A stretch of 64,000 nucleotides of DNA from Pseudomonas sp. Teo4. Lineage in GTDB: Bacteria; Pseudomonadota; Gammaproteobacteria; Pseudomonadales; Pseudomonadaceae. The translations under genes were made by a program, and so were the position numbers. This document shows positions 9,797-21,766 of this stretch, one piece after another. The notes below the pieces were generated by a model that was given only the letters and a program-made list of their open reading frames with translations, was not told where the DNA came from and did not search any database. The stretch's first letter is position 1, and the number at the start of each line of letters is the position of its first letter. Location of the stretch: NCBI RefSeq assembly GCF_034387475.1, contig NZ_JAXCIL010000001.1:3472001-3536000 (forward strand), read 5' to 3'.

Positions 9797-10171
9797 CTGA
9801 CGCTCTTGCCTGAAGCGACTGGCCTCTTCGCGGGTAAACCCGCTCCCACAGAGACCACGTGGAGTCTGAAGTCAAAGGATAACCTGTGGGAGCGGGTTTA
9901 CCCGCGAAGAGGAGGCAGAAACCACCACACCTCTACAGCCCCCACCCGATAGGGCCTTCAGCCTATCTGGTCACCTCACCGCCCGACCAGCCTTTTTCCA
10001 AACTGTGCCGATTTCGTCACCCACCCTGCAGAAAACCATCAAGAACCAACCCCCTCCCCGGTTCACTCTATGCCCCACGCAAGCCGCCCCACACCTACAA
10101 GAGCGCGGCCAAAAAGCCGCACATCGTGACATCAGACCTGCCTATCCAATAACCAACAAAAAGGCGAACCC
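9797..10171. other. Intergenic region upstream of hydroxyproline operon
   Basis: This 375-bp gap holds a REP pair (9821-9912), then about 250 bp that should contain the divergent promoters of the AraC gene and the permease operon. No confident operator or start site could be picked by eye. Confidence 0.6.
9821..9912. repeat. REP palindrome pair
   Basis: GCGGGTAAACCCGCTCCCAC and its inverted partner flank a linker of about 45 bp. This is the same class as 567-646. Confidence 0.9.
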
Positions 10172-11803
10172 ATGTCAGGCAAATTCAAGAAACAGTTGTC
10201 ATTGCTGGACCTCACCTTCATCGGCCTTGGGGCCATCTTCGGCTCCGGGTGGCTGTTCGCCGCCAGCCATGTTTCGGCCATCGCCGGCCCCGCCGGTATC
10301 CTCTCCTGGTTCCTCGGTGGCTTCGCCGTGCTGCTACTGGGCATCGTCTATTGCGAACTCGGCGCCGCCCTGCCCCGCGCCGGTGGCGTGGTGCGCTACC
10401 CGGTGTACTCCCATGGCCCGTTGCTTGGCTACCTGATGGGCTTCATCACCCTGATCGCGTTCTCCAGCCTGGTGGCCATCGAAGTGGTCGCTTCGCGTCA
10501 GTATGCGGCAGCCTGGTTTCCCGAACTCACCAAGGCTGGTTCCAGCGACCCGACAATCCTCGGCTGGCTGGTGCAGTTTGGCCTCTTGTGCGTGTTCTTC
10601 CTGCTCAACTATCGCAGCGTGAAGACCTTCGCCAAGGCCAACAACCTGGTCAGCGTATTCAAGTTCATCGTGCCGTTGCTGGTGATCGGCGTGCTGTTCA
10701 CCTTCTTCAAGCCGGCCAACTTCGAGGTCCAGGCTTCGCCCCGTTCGGAATGTCGGGCGTGGAAATGGCGGTCTCGGCCGGTGGCATCATCTTCGCCTAC
10801 CTGGGCCTGACACCGATCATCTCGGTGGCCAGCGAGGTGAAGAACCCACAGCGCACCATTCCTATCGCGCTGATCTTGTCGGTGCTGCTGTCCACCGCGA
10901 TCTACGTGCTGCTGCAACTGGCCTTCCTGGGCAGCGTGCCGACCGAGATGCTGGCCAACGGCTGGGCCGGCGTAACCAAGGAACTGGCCCTGCCCTACCG
11001 TGACATCGCGCTGGCCCTGGGCGTGGGCTGGCTAGCCTACCTGGTAGTGGCCGATGCCGTGATCTCGCCAAGCGGCTGCGGCAACATCTACATGAACGCC
11101 ACCCGCGCGTGGTGTACGGCTGGGCGCAGACCGGCACCTTCTTCAAGGTCTTCACCCGCATCGACGAGCAGTCCGGCATCCCGCGCCCTGCGCTGTGGCT
11201 GACCTTTGCTCTGTCGGTGTTCTGGACGCTGCCATTCCCGTCCTGGGAAGCGCTGATCAACGTGGTGTCGGCCGCCCTGGTGCTGAGCTACGCCGTGCCC
11301 CGGTCACCGTCGCCGCCCTGCGCCGCAACGCCCCGGACATGCCGCGCCCGTTCCGGGTCAAGGGCATGGGCGTACTCGGCCCACTGTCGTTCATCATCGC
11401 CGCACTGATCGTGTACTGGTCGGGCTGGAACACCGTGTCGTGGCTGCTGGCCCTGCAAATCGTGATGTTCGTGCTGTACCTGCTGTGCGGCCGCTTCGTC
11501 CCCACCCAACACCTTTCGCTGGGCCAACAGGTGCGCTCGTCCGCCTGGCTGATCGGCTTCTACGCCGTGACCATCCTGCTGTCCTGGCTCGGTAGCTTCG
11601 GCGGCCTGGGCGTCATCGGGCATCCGTTCGACACCGTGGTCGTCGCTGCCTGCGCCTTGGGCATCTACTACTGGGGCGCCGCGACCGGCGTGCCGGCCCA
11701 CCTGGTGCGCCTGGATGGTGATGACGAAAGCGAGGCTTTCACCGAGTCGACTGGCCTCATCGCCGGCAAGCCGGCTCCCACACCTACAGCGGTGAGCCAC
11801 TAA
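10172..11803 (+). CDS. APC family amino acid permease, hydroxyproline operon (frameshifted)
   Basis: After repair this is a permease of about 540 residues. The N-terminus has the APC signature [16 protein letters not shown], followed by about 12 hydrophobic helices. Three single-base losses are inferred, near 10735 (restores [11 protein letters not shown]), 11104 (restores [12 protein letters not shown]) and 11297 (restores [11 protein letters not shown]). It is the first gene of the hydroxyproline operon and probably imports hydroxyproline. Its last 15 or so codons ([16 protein letters not shown]) are read from a REP element, so the natural C-terminus has been extended or replaced. The start is ATG 10172, after AAAAAGGCGAACCC. 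Confidence 0.85.
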
Positions 11804-11823
11804 GCGCAGGCTTGCCGGTGATA
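11752..11823. repeat. REP palindrome overlapping the permease 3' end
   Basis: CATCGCCGGCAAGCCGGCTC, with a shorter inverted partner (CAGGCTTGCCGGTGA). It begins inside the permease reading frame and encodes its C-terminal tail. Confidence 0.8.
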
Positions 11824-11874
11824 ACGCCGCGACAGCCTCCCAAGCCATACGTTGAATACTCAATGGACCCGAAC

Positions 11875-12801
11875 ATGAAACACATCCATGTCATCGACTC
11901 CCACACCGGCGGCGAACCGACCCGCCTTGTGATCAAAGGCTTCCCCTTGCTCAATGGTCGCAGCATGGCCGAGCAACGCGACGAGCTGCGTGAGCTGCAT
12001 GACCACTGGCGCCGCGCCTGCCTGCTGGAGCCACGCGGCAACGATGTGCTGGTGGGCGCGCTGTACTGCGAGCCAGTGTCGGCGGACGCCACCTGCGGGG
12101 TGATCTTCTTCAACAATGCCGGTTACCTGAACATGTGTGGCCACGGCACCATCGGCCTGGTCGCTTCGCTGCAGCACCTGGGGTTGATCGAACCCGGCGT
12201 GCACAAGATCGACACCCCGGTCGGCCAGGTCAGCGCCACGCTGCATGACGATGGCGCCGTGACCGTCGGCAACGTGCCAGCCTACCGCTTCCGCCAGCAC
12301 GTCGCGGTCGATGTACCGGGCCATGGCGTGGTGCATGGCGATATTGCCTGGGGTGGCAACTGGTTCTTCCTGGTGTCCGAGCACGGCCAGCGCATCGAGC
12401 TGAACAACGTCGAAGCCCTCACCGACTACACCTGGGCCATGCTCAAGGCCCTGGAGGCCCAGGGCATCACCGGTGAAAACGACGCGCCCATCGACCACGT
12501 CGAGCTGTTCGCCGCCGACGAAAACGCCGACAGCCGCAACTTCGTGATGTGCCCCGGCAAGGCCTACGACCGCTCGCCCTGCGGCACCGGCACCAGCGCC
12601 AAGCTGGCCTGCCTGGCCGCTGACGGCAAGCTCGCCGAAGGCCAGACCTGGACCCAGGCAAGCATCACCGGCAGCCAGTTCCAGGGCCGATTCGAACGTG
12701 AGGGCGAGCGCATCCGCCCGTTCATCACCGGTCGCGCCCACATGACCGCCGACGCCACCCTGTTGATTGACGAACAAGACCCTTTCGCCTGGGGCATCTG
12801 A
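11875..12801 (+). CDS. lhpA: 4-hydroxyproline 2-epimerase
   Basis: A 308-residue proline-racemase-fold enzyme. The two catalytic cysteines are visible: C88 in NMCGHGTIG and C236 in [10 protein letters not shown], with the N-terminal [10 protein letters not shown] block. Cys at both positions, with this length, fits hydroxyproline epimerases, which convert trans-4-hydroxy-L-proline to cis-4-hydroxy-D-proline. The start is ATG 11875 ([10 protein letters not shown]); an upstream in-frame ATG at 11863 is less likely. The frame is intact. It is the second gene of the operon and feeds the D-hydroxyproline dehydrogenase at the operon end. Confidence 0.95.
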   Translation: MKHIHVIDSHTGGEPTRLVIKGFPLLNGRSMAEQRDELRELHDHWRRACLLEPRGNDVLVGALYCEPVSADATCGVIFFNNAGYLNMCGHGTIGLVASLQHLGLIEPGVHKIDTPVGQVSATLHDDGAVTVGNVPAYRFRQHVAVDVPGHGVVHGDIAWGGNWFFLVSEHGQRIELNNVEALTDYTWAMLKALEAQGITGENDAPIDHVELFAADENADSRNFVMCPGKAYDRSPCGTGTSAKLACLAADGKLAEGQTWTQASITGSQFQGRFEREGERIRPFITGRAHMTADATLLIDEQDPFAWGI

Positions 12802-12853
12802 CCTGCCTTCGGCACCTTCCCTCGACACCTGAATACTGCAAGGAGTGACACCC

Positions 12854-13800
12854 ATGACCGACAACATCTTCACCGGCTGCATGCCTGCTTTGATGACCCC
12901 CTGCACCGCCGAGCGCAAACCCGACTTCGACGCGCTGGTGCGCAAGGGCCACGAGCTGATCGAAGCCGGCATGAGCGCCGTGGTGTACTGCGGCTCGATG
13001 GGCGACTGGCCGCTGCTGACCGAGGCCGAGCGCCAGGAAGGCGTGGCGCGCCTGGTGGCCGCTGGTATCCCGACCATCGTCGGCACCGGCGCGGTGAACA
13101 CCCGCGAAGCCGTTTCGCATGCGGCCCACGCCGCCAAGGTCGGTGCCGCCGGCCTGATGGTTATCCCTCGGGTGCTGTCCCGTGGCGCCTCGCTGATCGC
13201 CCAGAAGCACCATTTCTCGGCCATTCTGCAGGCCGCGCCGAAACTGCCGGCGGTAATCTACAACAGCCCCTACTACGGCTTCGCCACCCGCGCCGACCTG
13301 TTCTTCGAACTGCGCCGCGAGTACCCGAACCTGATCGGCTTCAAGGAGTTCGGTGGTGGCGCCGACCTGCGCTACGCCGCTGAGCACATCACCTCCAAGG
13401 ACGACGACGTGACCTTGATGGTCGGTGTCGACACCCAGGTGGTGCATGGCTTCGTCAACTGCAACGCCACCGGCGCCATCACCGGTATCGGCAATGCCCT
13501 GCCCCGTGAAGTGCTGCACCTGGTGAGCCTGAGCAAGCAGGCCGCCAAGGGCGATGCCAAGGCCGTCGCCTGGCCCGCGAGCTGGAGTCGGCGCTGGCGG
13601 TGCTGTCGTCGTTCGATGAAGGGTGCGACCTGGTGCTGTACTACAAGCACCTGATGGTGCTCAACGGCGACAGCGAATACACCCTGCACTTCAACGAGAC
13701 CGACGTGCTCACCGACGCCCAGCGCAACTACGCCGAACAGCAATACGCGCTGTTCCGCCAGTGGTACGCCAACTGGTCGGCCGAACAGAACGTCGCCTGA
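12854..13800 (+). CDS. lhpC: Delta1-pyrroline-4-hydroxy-2-carboxylate deaminase (frameshifted)
   Basis: A DapA-fold aldolase/lyase of about 315 residues. Features are GSMGDWPLL, the YNSPYYG block and the Schiff-base lysine region LIGFKEFGG. In hydroxyproline catabolism this enzyme deaminates and dehydrates the pyrroline product to 2-oxoglutarate semialdehyde. One C is missing near 13564 (GCCCGT read as GCCGT); repair gives AKARRLARELESALAVL and a protein ending SAEQNVA. A good ribosome site (AAGGAG) precedes ATG 12854. Context inside the operon makes the assignment firm over plain dihydrodipicolinate synthase. Confidence 0.92.
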
Positions 13801-13854
13801 TTAGCGGGGCGCAGCGCGCCCCCAAGCTCTGAACCTGATTCCCAAGGAGGCCCC

Positions 13855-15432
13855 ATGCCCCTGACAGGCAACCTGCTGATTGGCCAACGCGCCGTCACCG
13901 GCAGCCGCGAAGCGATCCGCGCCATCGACCCTGCCACTAACCAAACGCTCGAACCGGCCTACGCCGGTGGCACTGGCGAGCATGTGGCCCAAGCCTGCGC
14001 ACTGGCCTGGGCGGCGTTCGATGCCTATCGCGAAACCACACTGGAACAACGCGCCCGCTTTCTTGAAACCATCGCCGAACAGATCGAAGCACTGGGTGAT
14101 GCCCTGATCGACCGCGCCGTCGCCGAAACGGGCTTGCCCAAGGCGCGTATCCAGGGTGAGCGCGGTCGTACCTGCACCCAGCTGCGCACCTTTGCCCGCG
14201 TCGTGCGTGCGGGTGAATGGCTGGACGTGCGCGTCGACAACGCCCTGCCCACGCGTCAGCCATTGCCACGCCCTGACTTGCGTCAGCGCCAGGTGGCCCT
14301 GGGACCGGTGGCGGTATTTGGCGCCAGCAACTTCCCCTTGGCCTTCTCCGTTGCCGGTGGCGACACCGCCTCTGCGCTGGCAGCCGGCTGCCCGGTAGTG
14401 GTCAAGGCCCACAGCGCCCACCCCGGCACCAGCGAATTGGTCGGCCAGGCCGTGGCCCGCGCTGTAGAACAATGCGCCTTGCCCGAAGGTGTGTTCTCGC
14501 TGCTGTACGGCTCGGGGCGTGAAGTCGGTATCGCTCTGGTCAGCGACCCACGCATCAAGGCCGTCGGTTTTACCGGTTCACGCAGCGGTGGCATTGCCTT
14601 GTGCCAAGCCGCTCAAGCTCGCCCGGAACCTATCCCGGTGTACGCGGAAATGAGTTCGATCAACCCGGTATTCCTGTTCGATGCCGCGCTGCAAGCCCGT
14701 GGCCAGGCACTGGCGCAAGGCTTCGTCGCTTCGTTGACCCAAGGCGCCGGCCAGTTCTGCACCAACCCTGGCCTGGTGATTGCCCGCCAGGGGCCGGCAC
14801 TGCAAAGTTTCATCACGGCGGCCAGCGAGCAGGTACAGCGCGCAGCAGCGCAGACCATGCTGACCCCCGGCATCTTCAGTGCCTATGAAGCCGGTGTCGG
14901 TGCACTGGCCGAGAACGCCAACGCCCATGTCGCCGCCAGCGGCCAGGCTCAACAAGGGCCAAATCAGTGCCAGGCCCAGCTGTTCGTCACCCAGGCCAAC
15001 GCATTCCTCACCGACCCGGCATTGCAGGCCGAAGTGTTCGGCGCCGCCTCGCTGGTGGTCGCCTGCGAAAGCGACGAGCAGATCCGCCAGGTCGCCGAGC
15101 ACCTGGAAGGCCAATTGACCGCAACCCTGCATATGGATGAGGCCGACCTGCAGAGCGCTCGCGCCCTGCTGCCGACCCTGGAACGCAAGGCGGGGCGCAT
15201 TCTGGTCAATGGCTGGCCGACCGGGGTCGAGGTGTGCGACGCGATGGTCCATGGCGGGCCGTTCCCTGCCACCTCCGATGCCCGTTCCACCTCGGTGGGT
15301 ACCGCGGCCATCCAGCGCTTCCTGCGCCCGGTGTGCTACCAGGACTTCCCGGACGCCTTGCTGCCCGAAGCACTCAGGCACGGTAACCCCTTGCAGCTGC
15401 GCCGGCTGCTCGACGGCAAGCGAGAAGGCTAG
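13855..15432 (+). CDS. 2-oxoglutarate semialdehyde dehydrogenase
   Basis: A 525-residue aldehyde dehydrogenase. [15 protein letters not shown] and FTGSRSGG form the cofactor site, and the catalytic cysteine lies in [10 protein letters not shown]. The family oxidises 2-oxoglutarate semialdehyde to 2-oxoglutarate with NAD(P), the last step of hydroxyproline breakdown. The frame is intact, and an AAGGAGG ribosome site lies just before ATG 13855. It is followed after 3 bp by the D-hydroxyproline dehydrogenase gene, so the two are translationally close. Confidence 0.93.
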   Translation: MPLTGNLLIGQRAVTGSREAIRAIDPATNQTLEPAYAGGTGEHVAQACALAWAAFDAYRETTLEQRARFLETIAEQIEALGDALIDRAVAETGLPKARIQGERGRTCTQLRTFARVVRAGEWLDVRVDNALPTRQPLPRPDLRQRQVALGPVAVFGASNFPLAFSVAGGDTASALAAGCPVVVKAHSAHPGTSELVGQAVARAVEQCALPEGVFSLLYGSGREVGIALVSDPRIKAVGFTGSRSGGIALCQAAQARPEPIPVYAEMSSINPVFLFDAALQARGQALAQGFVASLTQGAGQFCTNPGLVIARQGPALQSFITAASEQVQRAAAQTMLTPGIFSAYEAGVGALAENANAHVAASGQAQQGPNQCQAQLFVTQANAFLTDPALQAEVFGAASLVVACESDEQIRQVAEHLEGQLTATLHMDEADLQSARALLPTLERKAGRILVNGWPTGVEVCDAMVHGGPFPATSDARSTSVGTAAIQRFLRPVCYQDFPDALLPEALRHGNPLQLRRLLDGKREG

Positions 15433-15435
15433 ATC

Positions 15436-16690
15436 ATGGTCGACGCCCTCTCCTCTGCTGATACCGACATCGCCGTGGTTGGCGCTGGCATCGTCGGCGT
15501 CGCCTGTGCCTTGCAACTGGCTCGCCAGGGCCGCCGGGTGCTGCTGATCGACCGCCAGGAACCTGGCTACGGCGCCTCTTACGGCAATGCCGGGCACCTG
15601 GCGACCGAGCAGGTGTTCCCCATCGCCGACCTGTCGATTCTCAAGCGTCTGCCACGCATGCTGCTGGACCCGATGGGCCCTTTGCGGCTGGACTGGAAGT
15701 ACCTGCCCAAGGCCTTGCCCTGGTTCACCCGCTTGCTGCTCAACCTGCGCCCTGCGCCTTTCCAGCGCAGCGTGGCAGGTATCCGGGCGTTGAATGAAGC
15801 CAGCCTGGGTGCATGGCAACGGTTGTTGACGTCGATCGAGCGCAGCCATCTGCTCAGGAGGACGGCTCGCTGCTGGTGTTCGAACGACCGGAATCGCGAC
15901 AGGCGCTCGATGCCTTGCAGGCGCGCATGCGTCAGCAGGCCGTGCCGGTCGAGCACTGGTCCGGCCACGCGGTACAGGCAGCAGCGCCGCAATTGAACCC
16001 GCAGATTCAGGGCGGTTTGTTCTTCCCGCGCACCGGGCATTTCCTCGACCCTTACCGCGTGGTCGCTGAATTGCTCGATGCCGCTCAAGCCTGTGGCGTG
16101 CGGTTCGCCCGGCATGAGGTCGTGGGTGCAAGACTGGACGCTCAGGGCGTGATCTTGGCCACTGGTCAGGGCCAAGTGAAAGCGCGTCAGGTACTGGTTG
16201 CCTGTGGGGCTCATTCGGCGAAGCTCACCACCGCGCTGACCGGCAAACCGGTGCCGCTGGACACCGAGCGCGGCTATCACCTGATGCTGCCTGGCGAACA
16301 TCAGCGCTTGCCGTTCGCGGTCACCTCACTGGAGCGCAAGTTCATCATGACGCCCATGGCCGATGGCCTGCGCCTGGCTGGCACGGTGGAGTTCGCCGGG
16401 CTCGATGCGCCACCGAGCATGCAACGCGCCTGGCAGTTGCACCACTTGAGCAAGGGGTTGTTCCGGCGTGACCTCAGTGCTGAGGGGCAACGCCATGGAT
16501 GGGCTTTCGACCGTCACTACCGGACTCGTTGCCGGTTATCGACCGGGTATGCGAAGGACGGGTGTTGCTGGCGTTCGGGCATCAGCATCTGGGGCTGACC
16601 CAGGCGGCGGTGACGGCGGAGTGGGTGGCGAAAATGCTGGCGGGCAACAGTGGACCGCAGATGGGGGCTTATCGGTTGGATCGGTTCTGA
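15436..16690 (+). CDS. FAD-dependent D-hydroxyproline dehydrogenase (frameshifted)
   Basis: A DadA-type FAD oxidoreductase of about 418 residues with the dinucleotide motif VVGAGIVGVACAL, then GYGASYGNAGH, and the C-terminal PSLPDSLPVI and FGHQHLGLT motifs. Two breaks are inferred, near 15858 (restores SHLLREDGSLLVFERP) and near 16487 (restores AEGATPWMGFRPSLP). In P. putida a single-subunit enzyme of this kind oxidises cis-4-hydroxy-D-proline to the pyrroline compound and passes electrons to the respiratory chain. It is the last operon gene, which matches that role. Alternative members of the family act on other D-amino acids. Confidence 0.87.
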
Positions 16691-16720
16691 TACACCGCCG
16701 ACACGGACAATGTGGTGTAT

Positions 16721-16765
16721 GGCACCGGCTTTGCCGGTGATCGCCGGCAAGCCGGCTCCTACAAG
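16721..16765. repeat. REP palindrome
   Basis: GATCGCCGGCAAGCCGGCTC with an adjacent ACCGGC/GCCGGT mini-palindrome. It lies between the convergent dehydrogenase and xenobiotic reductase genes. Confidence 0.8.
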
Positions 16766-16822
16766 CGAGTGCGTAGCACTCCAGGAGTTGACTTGCTGGC
16801 GATCGAGCTGCAGAGCTGCCCC

Positions 16823-17968
<1,146 letters not shown>

Positions 17969-18002
17969 GGCAATTTGTGAAACCCCCGTTATCATGGCGA
18001 CC

Positions 18003-18301
18003 ATGCGAGCCTACAAACATCCCAACCCCGAAGACCTGATTCTGGAACGCGTGCTCTACGCCCTGAGCGACCCTGTGCGTCTGGAAATCGTGCGCCATCT
18101 GGCCGGCGTGGCCGAAGCCAGTTGCGGCGAACTGGACGGTGGTCGGCCAAAATCGAGCATGTCCCACCACTTCCGGTTTTGCGGGATGCGGGGCTGGTGC
18201 ACACGCGTAACGTTGGCACCACGCATATGAATTCGCTACGCAGCGAAATGCTCGATGAGCGGTTTCCCGGTTTGCTGGCGTGCATCCTGCGGCAGATGTA
18301 G
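18003..18301 (+). CDS. ArsR family transcriptional regulator (frameshifted)
   Basis: A winged-helix regulator of about 98 residues with LYALSDPVRLEIVRHLAG and the recognition region SSMSHHFRVLRDAGLVHTRNVG after repair. One G is missing near 18175 (CGGGTT read as CGGTT). No metal-binding cysteine pair typical of ArsR/SmtB is obvious, so it may sense an organic or redox signal. ATG 18003 (MRAYKHPNPEDL) is preferred, because ATG 17967 falls inside the palindromic operator; ATG 17994 is also possible. It probably represses xenA and itself. Confidence 0.8.
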
Positions 18302-18309
18302 CTGGCGCC

Positions 18310-18402
18310 GGCCTCTTCGCGGGTAAACCCGCTCCCACAGGGCCTTCACATCATTGAAGATTGTGAAGATCCTGTGGGAGCGGGTTTACCCGCGAAGAGG
18401 CC
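18310..18402. repeat. REP palindrome pair
   Basis: GGCCTCTTCGCGGGTAAACC and its inverted partner lie between two convergent regulator genes. This is the same class as 567-646. Confidence 0.9.
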
Positions 18403-18405
18403 GCT

Positions 18406-19032
18406 TCAGAGCACTTCAATCCTGCTCCTTGCGCAGGCCAAAACGACACACCTGCCCCCGCGCAACATGCACTCCAGGTGGCTCACCTCGCCTCCACCCA
18501 GTGCCCCGATCAACGCCAGGTCCAGCTCACACACCACCGGATGCGCCTTGGCCAGGTGGTGGAACACGCAGTTGTGCGCAACGATCTGCGGCTCGCCGGA
18601 TGAGCGAAAGAACACTTCGGCTTCATAGCCGGCAGTGTTCATGTGCTGGACGATCCGCGCCTCATCGACCACTTGGTGCTCCAAATCCGCCGCCAGCTTG
18701 CGCCCCAACTGGCGCATCAGCGCCAGCAAGGCGTCCTGCCCCATCAGCCCGGCGACTTCACCAATCAGCAGGTTGGCCAGCAGCGGATACTGCCGAGGGA
18801 ACAACTCCCGTCCGTGGTCGGTAAGCTGATGCAGCTGCTCCGGGCGCCGCCCGGTTGGCCGGGTGGCGCCGCGCTGAACCAGGCCGTCGCGTTCCAGCGA
18901 AGCCAGGTGCTGGCGTACCGCCGTGCGGGTGACCGCCAGGGCCTGCGCAAGGTCATCGATGCTCATGCCTGCGGGCTGATGCAGCAACGCATGGAGCAGG
19001 TCCTGCTGGGTACGACCGAGTCCTTCAAGCAT
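18406..19032 (-). CDS. SufR-like HTH regulator with C-terminal cysteine cluster
   Basis: 208 residues. The N-terminal winged HTH (LLHQPAGMSIDDLAQALAV, then TRTAVRQHLASLERDGLV) is followed by a C-terminal domain with four cysteines in HNCVFHH, VVCELD and LECMLRGGRC. That spacing resembles SufR-type iron-sulfur sensing regulators. The frame is intact. Its ATG overlaps the stop of the periplasmic protein gene (TGATG), so the two are translationally coupled. It may sense Fe-S status or oxidants; the target genes are not evident. Confidence 0.75.
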   Translation of the reverse strand: MLEGLGRTQQDLLHALLHQPAGMSIDDLAQALAVTRTAVRQHLASLERDGLVQRGATRPTGRRPEQLHQLTDHGRELFPRQYPLLANLLIGEVAGLMGQDALLALMRQLGRKLAADLEHQVVDEARIVQHMNTAGYEAEVFFRSSGEPQIVAHNCVFHHLAKAHPVVCELDLALIGALGGGEVSHLECMLRGGRCVVLACARSRIEVL

Positions 19033-19663
19033 CAGAATTTGTCCGGGAACTGTTTGACCAGCGCGGCCGTCAAGGCATCGGCCAGCGCCAGGATGTGCTC
19101 ACGCATCATCGACCAGGTACGCGCTTCACCGGCATAGTCGCCAGCAGCGAGTTGGTCGATTTGCGCCACATGATGCCCGCCATGGGCACTGAGCATCGTG
19201 ATCAGCGTTGCTTCCGGCAAATTCGGATTGGCCTTGGCCAGGAATGCGGCAATCGCCTTGGCGTTGGTGGTCAACTCGTCGACAGCGGCCTGCTGGCCCT
19301 TCTTGTCCTTGGCCACGGTGGCATCGCTGTAGTGCTTGATGGCCCCCAGTGCCCGCCCAACAGCTTGAACAGCTGGTCGGCCGCCACCTGGCCGTACAAC
19401 GGGGCGATGCTGTTGGCAATGCGGGTGGCATTGCTGACCACTTCATTTCCGGCAACTTCGGCTTGCTTGGCATTGCCAGCCTGATTGGCGACCGCGTAGT
19501 TGCGGACCCAGAACACATGCTCGACCCAAAGGTCACGCAGGGCAAGGCGTGTGGTCAATGCGGCTGATTCGGCGGGTTTGGCGGTGGGAGTGGAGTAGCT
19601 TTGGCTCCATGCCGGCTGGGCGCACAGGGCGAGCAGCAGTAAGGCAGCAATCTTGATGTTCAT
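19032..19663 (-). CDS. Secreted helical protein, unknown function (frameshifted)
   Basis: About 210 residues with a clear Sec signal peptide (MNIKIAALLLLALCAQPAWS). The mature part is all-helical, with recurring acidic/histidine motifs: LWVEHVFWVRNY, GGHWGAIKHY and SAHGGHHVAQI. The pattern resembles a four-helix bundle that could bind metal. One base is missing near 19345 (six G read as five). The ribosome site GGAGGG precedes ATG 19663. I do not recognise a named family. Coupling to a SufR-like regulator suggests a redox or metal role, by inference only. Confidence 0.7.
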
Positions 19664-19813
19664 GACGGCACCCTCCTGGAGGGGATCGACTGACAAGATT
19701 AATTTAAGCATCAAAATATGTTTTTATTCTAGGTGATAGGGAATTCCGATCAGTGGCGATGCGCGTCCGCGCAAGCAGAATGGGGCTTGCCTTGGGTTTT
19801 GTAGTGGTGCGCA

Positions 19814-20033
19814 GATCGAGCGCCGCCCGCGGCGCATCGCGAGCAAGGCTCGCTCCTACGTTTGTTTCGGGCCAGTTATGTCTGTGGAATTTGCGCGCGG
19901 GCGCTTTGGAGCATGGCGTGATATCGAGTCAAACAAACAAGGCGGTCGCGCGAGCCTGTCACAGGCGTTATTGGCCGTAAACAAACGTAGGAGCGAGCCT
20001 TGCTCGCGATGCGCCGCGCGGGCGGCGCTCGAT
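19814..20033. repeat. MITE-like repeat element, copy A
   Basis: A 220-bp element bounded by inverted repeats of about 60 bp (GATCGAGCGCCGCCCGCGGC ... and its complement). The arms include CGAGCAAGGCTCGCTCCTAC. A second copy in the same orientation lies at 58335-58557. The similarity continues about 30 bp past the right arm (to about 20067). No long ORF of its own was found. Confidence 0.75.
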
Positions 20034-20076
20034 CTCGAAAACGCCGAAAATGCCATGGCGAACCCTTCCAACCCCA

Positions 20077-20110
20077 TAAAAAAAACCACGAGGTCTCCCC
20101 CGTGGTTTTT
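20077..20110 (-). terminator. Rho-independent terminator of mqo
   Basis: AAAAACCACG and CGTGGTTTTT form a 10-bp stem with a 10-base loop. Read on the minus strand it ends in a run of T, directly after the mqo stop. Confidence 0.85.
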
Positions 20111-20128
20111 CGATCACAACACAGTCGC

Positions 20129-21766
20129 TTACAGCGCCATATCGTTCTCAGGCTTGCTTTCCAGCGGTTGGCTCACGCCAGTGCTGGTACCGACGCTCTG
20201 GTCGATCACCGGAGGCTTCTCCAGCTGCAGCACTTCAGCGGTGTAGTTCCACTCTTTCTGAGTGGCCGCCGCCGAATCGTTCAGCTTGGTGCCGTAGCTC
20301 GGGATGATTTCCTTGATCTTGGCCTGCCACTCAGGGGTCGCGACCTTCTCCTTGAACACGGTTTCCAGCACGTGCAGCATGATCGGCGCGGCAGTCGAAG
20401 CACCTGGCGAGGCACCCAGCAGGCCGGCGATGGTACGGTCTTGCGAGGCAACCACTTCGGTACCCAGCTTCAGCACGCCGCCTTGGGCTTCGTCACGCTT
20501 GATGATCTGCACACGCTGACCGGCCTGCCACAGCTTCCAGTCTTCCTTCTTGGCGTTCGGGAAGTAGGTGCGCAGGGCTTCGAAGCGGTCATCGTCAGAC
20601 TGCATCAGCTGGCCAGCGAGGTATTCCACCAGCGGGTACTGGTCGATACCGACCTTGGCCATCGGCCACACGTTGTGGGTGGTGGTGCTGCTCAGCAGGT
20701 CCAGGTACGAGCCGTTCTTCAGGAACTTGGTCGAGAAGGTGGCGAATGGCCCGAACAGGATCACGCGCTTGCCGTCCAGCACGCGGGTGTCCAGGTGCGG
20801 AACCGACATGGGTGGTGCGCCGGTCGAGGCAATGCCGTAGGCCTTGGCCATGTGCTGCATGGCGACGGTCGGGTTCTCGGTGACCAGGAACGAGCCACCC
20901 ACCGGGAAGCCTGCGTATTCCTTGGCTTCAGGAATGCCCGACTTCTGCAGCAGCTTCAGCGCGCCGCCGCCGGCACCGATGAACAGGAACTTGGCGTCGG
21001 TGGCCGACTCGGTACCGTCCTTCAGGTTCTTGTACTCGACGTGCCACGAGCCGTCTTCGTTGCGGGTGATGTCCTGTACTTCGCTGGACAGTTTCAGGTC
21101 GAACTTGTCCTGGGTCTTCAGGTGGCCGACGAACTGGCGGGTGATTTCGCCGAAGTTGACGTCGGTGCCGATCGGGGTCCAGGTCACGGCCAGCTTCTGG
21201 TTCGGGTCGCGGCCTTCCATCATCAGCGGGACCCACTTGGCGATCTGCGCGTGGTCCTCGGAATACTGCATCGGACGGAACAGCGGGCTCGCCTGCAGCG
21301 CGTCATAGCGCTTTTTCAGGAACTTGATGTTGTCGTCGCCCCACACGAAGCTCATGTGCGGCGTGGTGTTGATGAACGAGTGCGGGTTCTTCAACACGCC
21401 CTGGCGTACCTGCCAGGCCCAGAACTGACGGGAGATCTGGAACGATTCGTTGATTTCGATGGCCTTGGAGATGTTGACGTTGCCGTCTTTGTCTTCCGGG
21501 GTGTAGTTCAGCTCGGCCAGCGCAGAGTGGCCGGTACCGGCGTTGTTCCAGCCGTTGGAGCTTTCTTCGGCGACGCCGTCCAGGCGCTCGACCATCTCCA
21601 TCGACCAGCTTGGCTCCAGCTCGTGCAGCCACACGGCCAGGGTGGAGCTCATGATGCCGCCGCCAACGAGCAGCACATCGACTTTCTTGGTTTCTGCGGC
21701 GTGCGCCTGCATGAAGCTTGCGGCGACAGCCAGACCCAGCAAGGTCTTGCCAGCTTTCTTGAACAT
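20129..21766 (-). CDS. mqo: Malate:quinone oxidoreductase
   Basis: A 545-residue FAD enzyme that oxidises malate and reduces quinone at the cytoplasmic membrane. The dinucleotide motif [12 protein letters not shown] is at residues 30-41, followed by [15 protein letters not shown] and [11 protein letters not shown]. Unusually, residues 1-23 ([20 protein letters not shown], then AHA) look like a Sec signal peptide in front of the catalytic fold. The frame is intact. It is a single gene with its own candidate promoter and terminator. P. putida carries several mqo copies, so this may be a paralogue with a different location or use. Confidence 0.93.
   Translation of the reverse strand: MFKKAGKTLLGLAVAASFMQAHAAETKKVDVLLVGGGIMSSTLAVWLHELEPSWSMEMVERLDGVAEESSNGWNNAGTGHSALAELNYTPEDKDGNVNISKAIEINESFQISRQFWAWQVRQGVLKNPHSFINTTPHMSFVWGDDNIKFLKKRYDALQASPLFRPMQYSEDHAQIAKWVPLMMEGRDPNQKLAVTWTPIGTDVNFGEITRQFVGHLKTQDKFDLKLSSEVQDITRNEDGSWHVEYKNLKDGTESATDAKFLFIGAGGGALKLLQKSGIPEAKEYAGFPVGGSFLVTENPTVAMQHMAKAYGIASTGAPPMSVPHLDTRVLDGKRVILFGPFATFSTKFLKNGSYLDLLSSTTTHNVWPMAKVGIDQYPLVEYLAGQLMQSDDDRFEALRTYFPNAKKEDWKLWQAGQRVQIIKRDEAQGGVLKLGTEVVASQDRTIAGLLGASPGASTAAPIMLHVLETVFKEKVATPEWQAKIKEIIPSYGTKLNDSAAATQKEWNYTAEVLQLEKPPVIDQSVGTSTGVSQPLESKPENDMAL

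Noticed and set aside
11860..13224. Long open frame antisense to the epimerase and deaminase genes
   Set aside because: High-GC codon use produces long antisense frames. It has no family motif, and the plus strand encodes clear enzymes.
19814..20110. Open frames across the MITE-like element (also at 58283-58594)
   Set aside because: They are formed by the repeat itself, are Arg/Ala-rich and show no recognisable domain.
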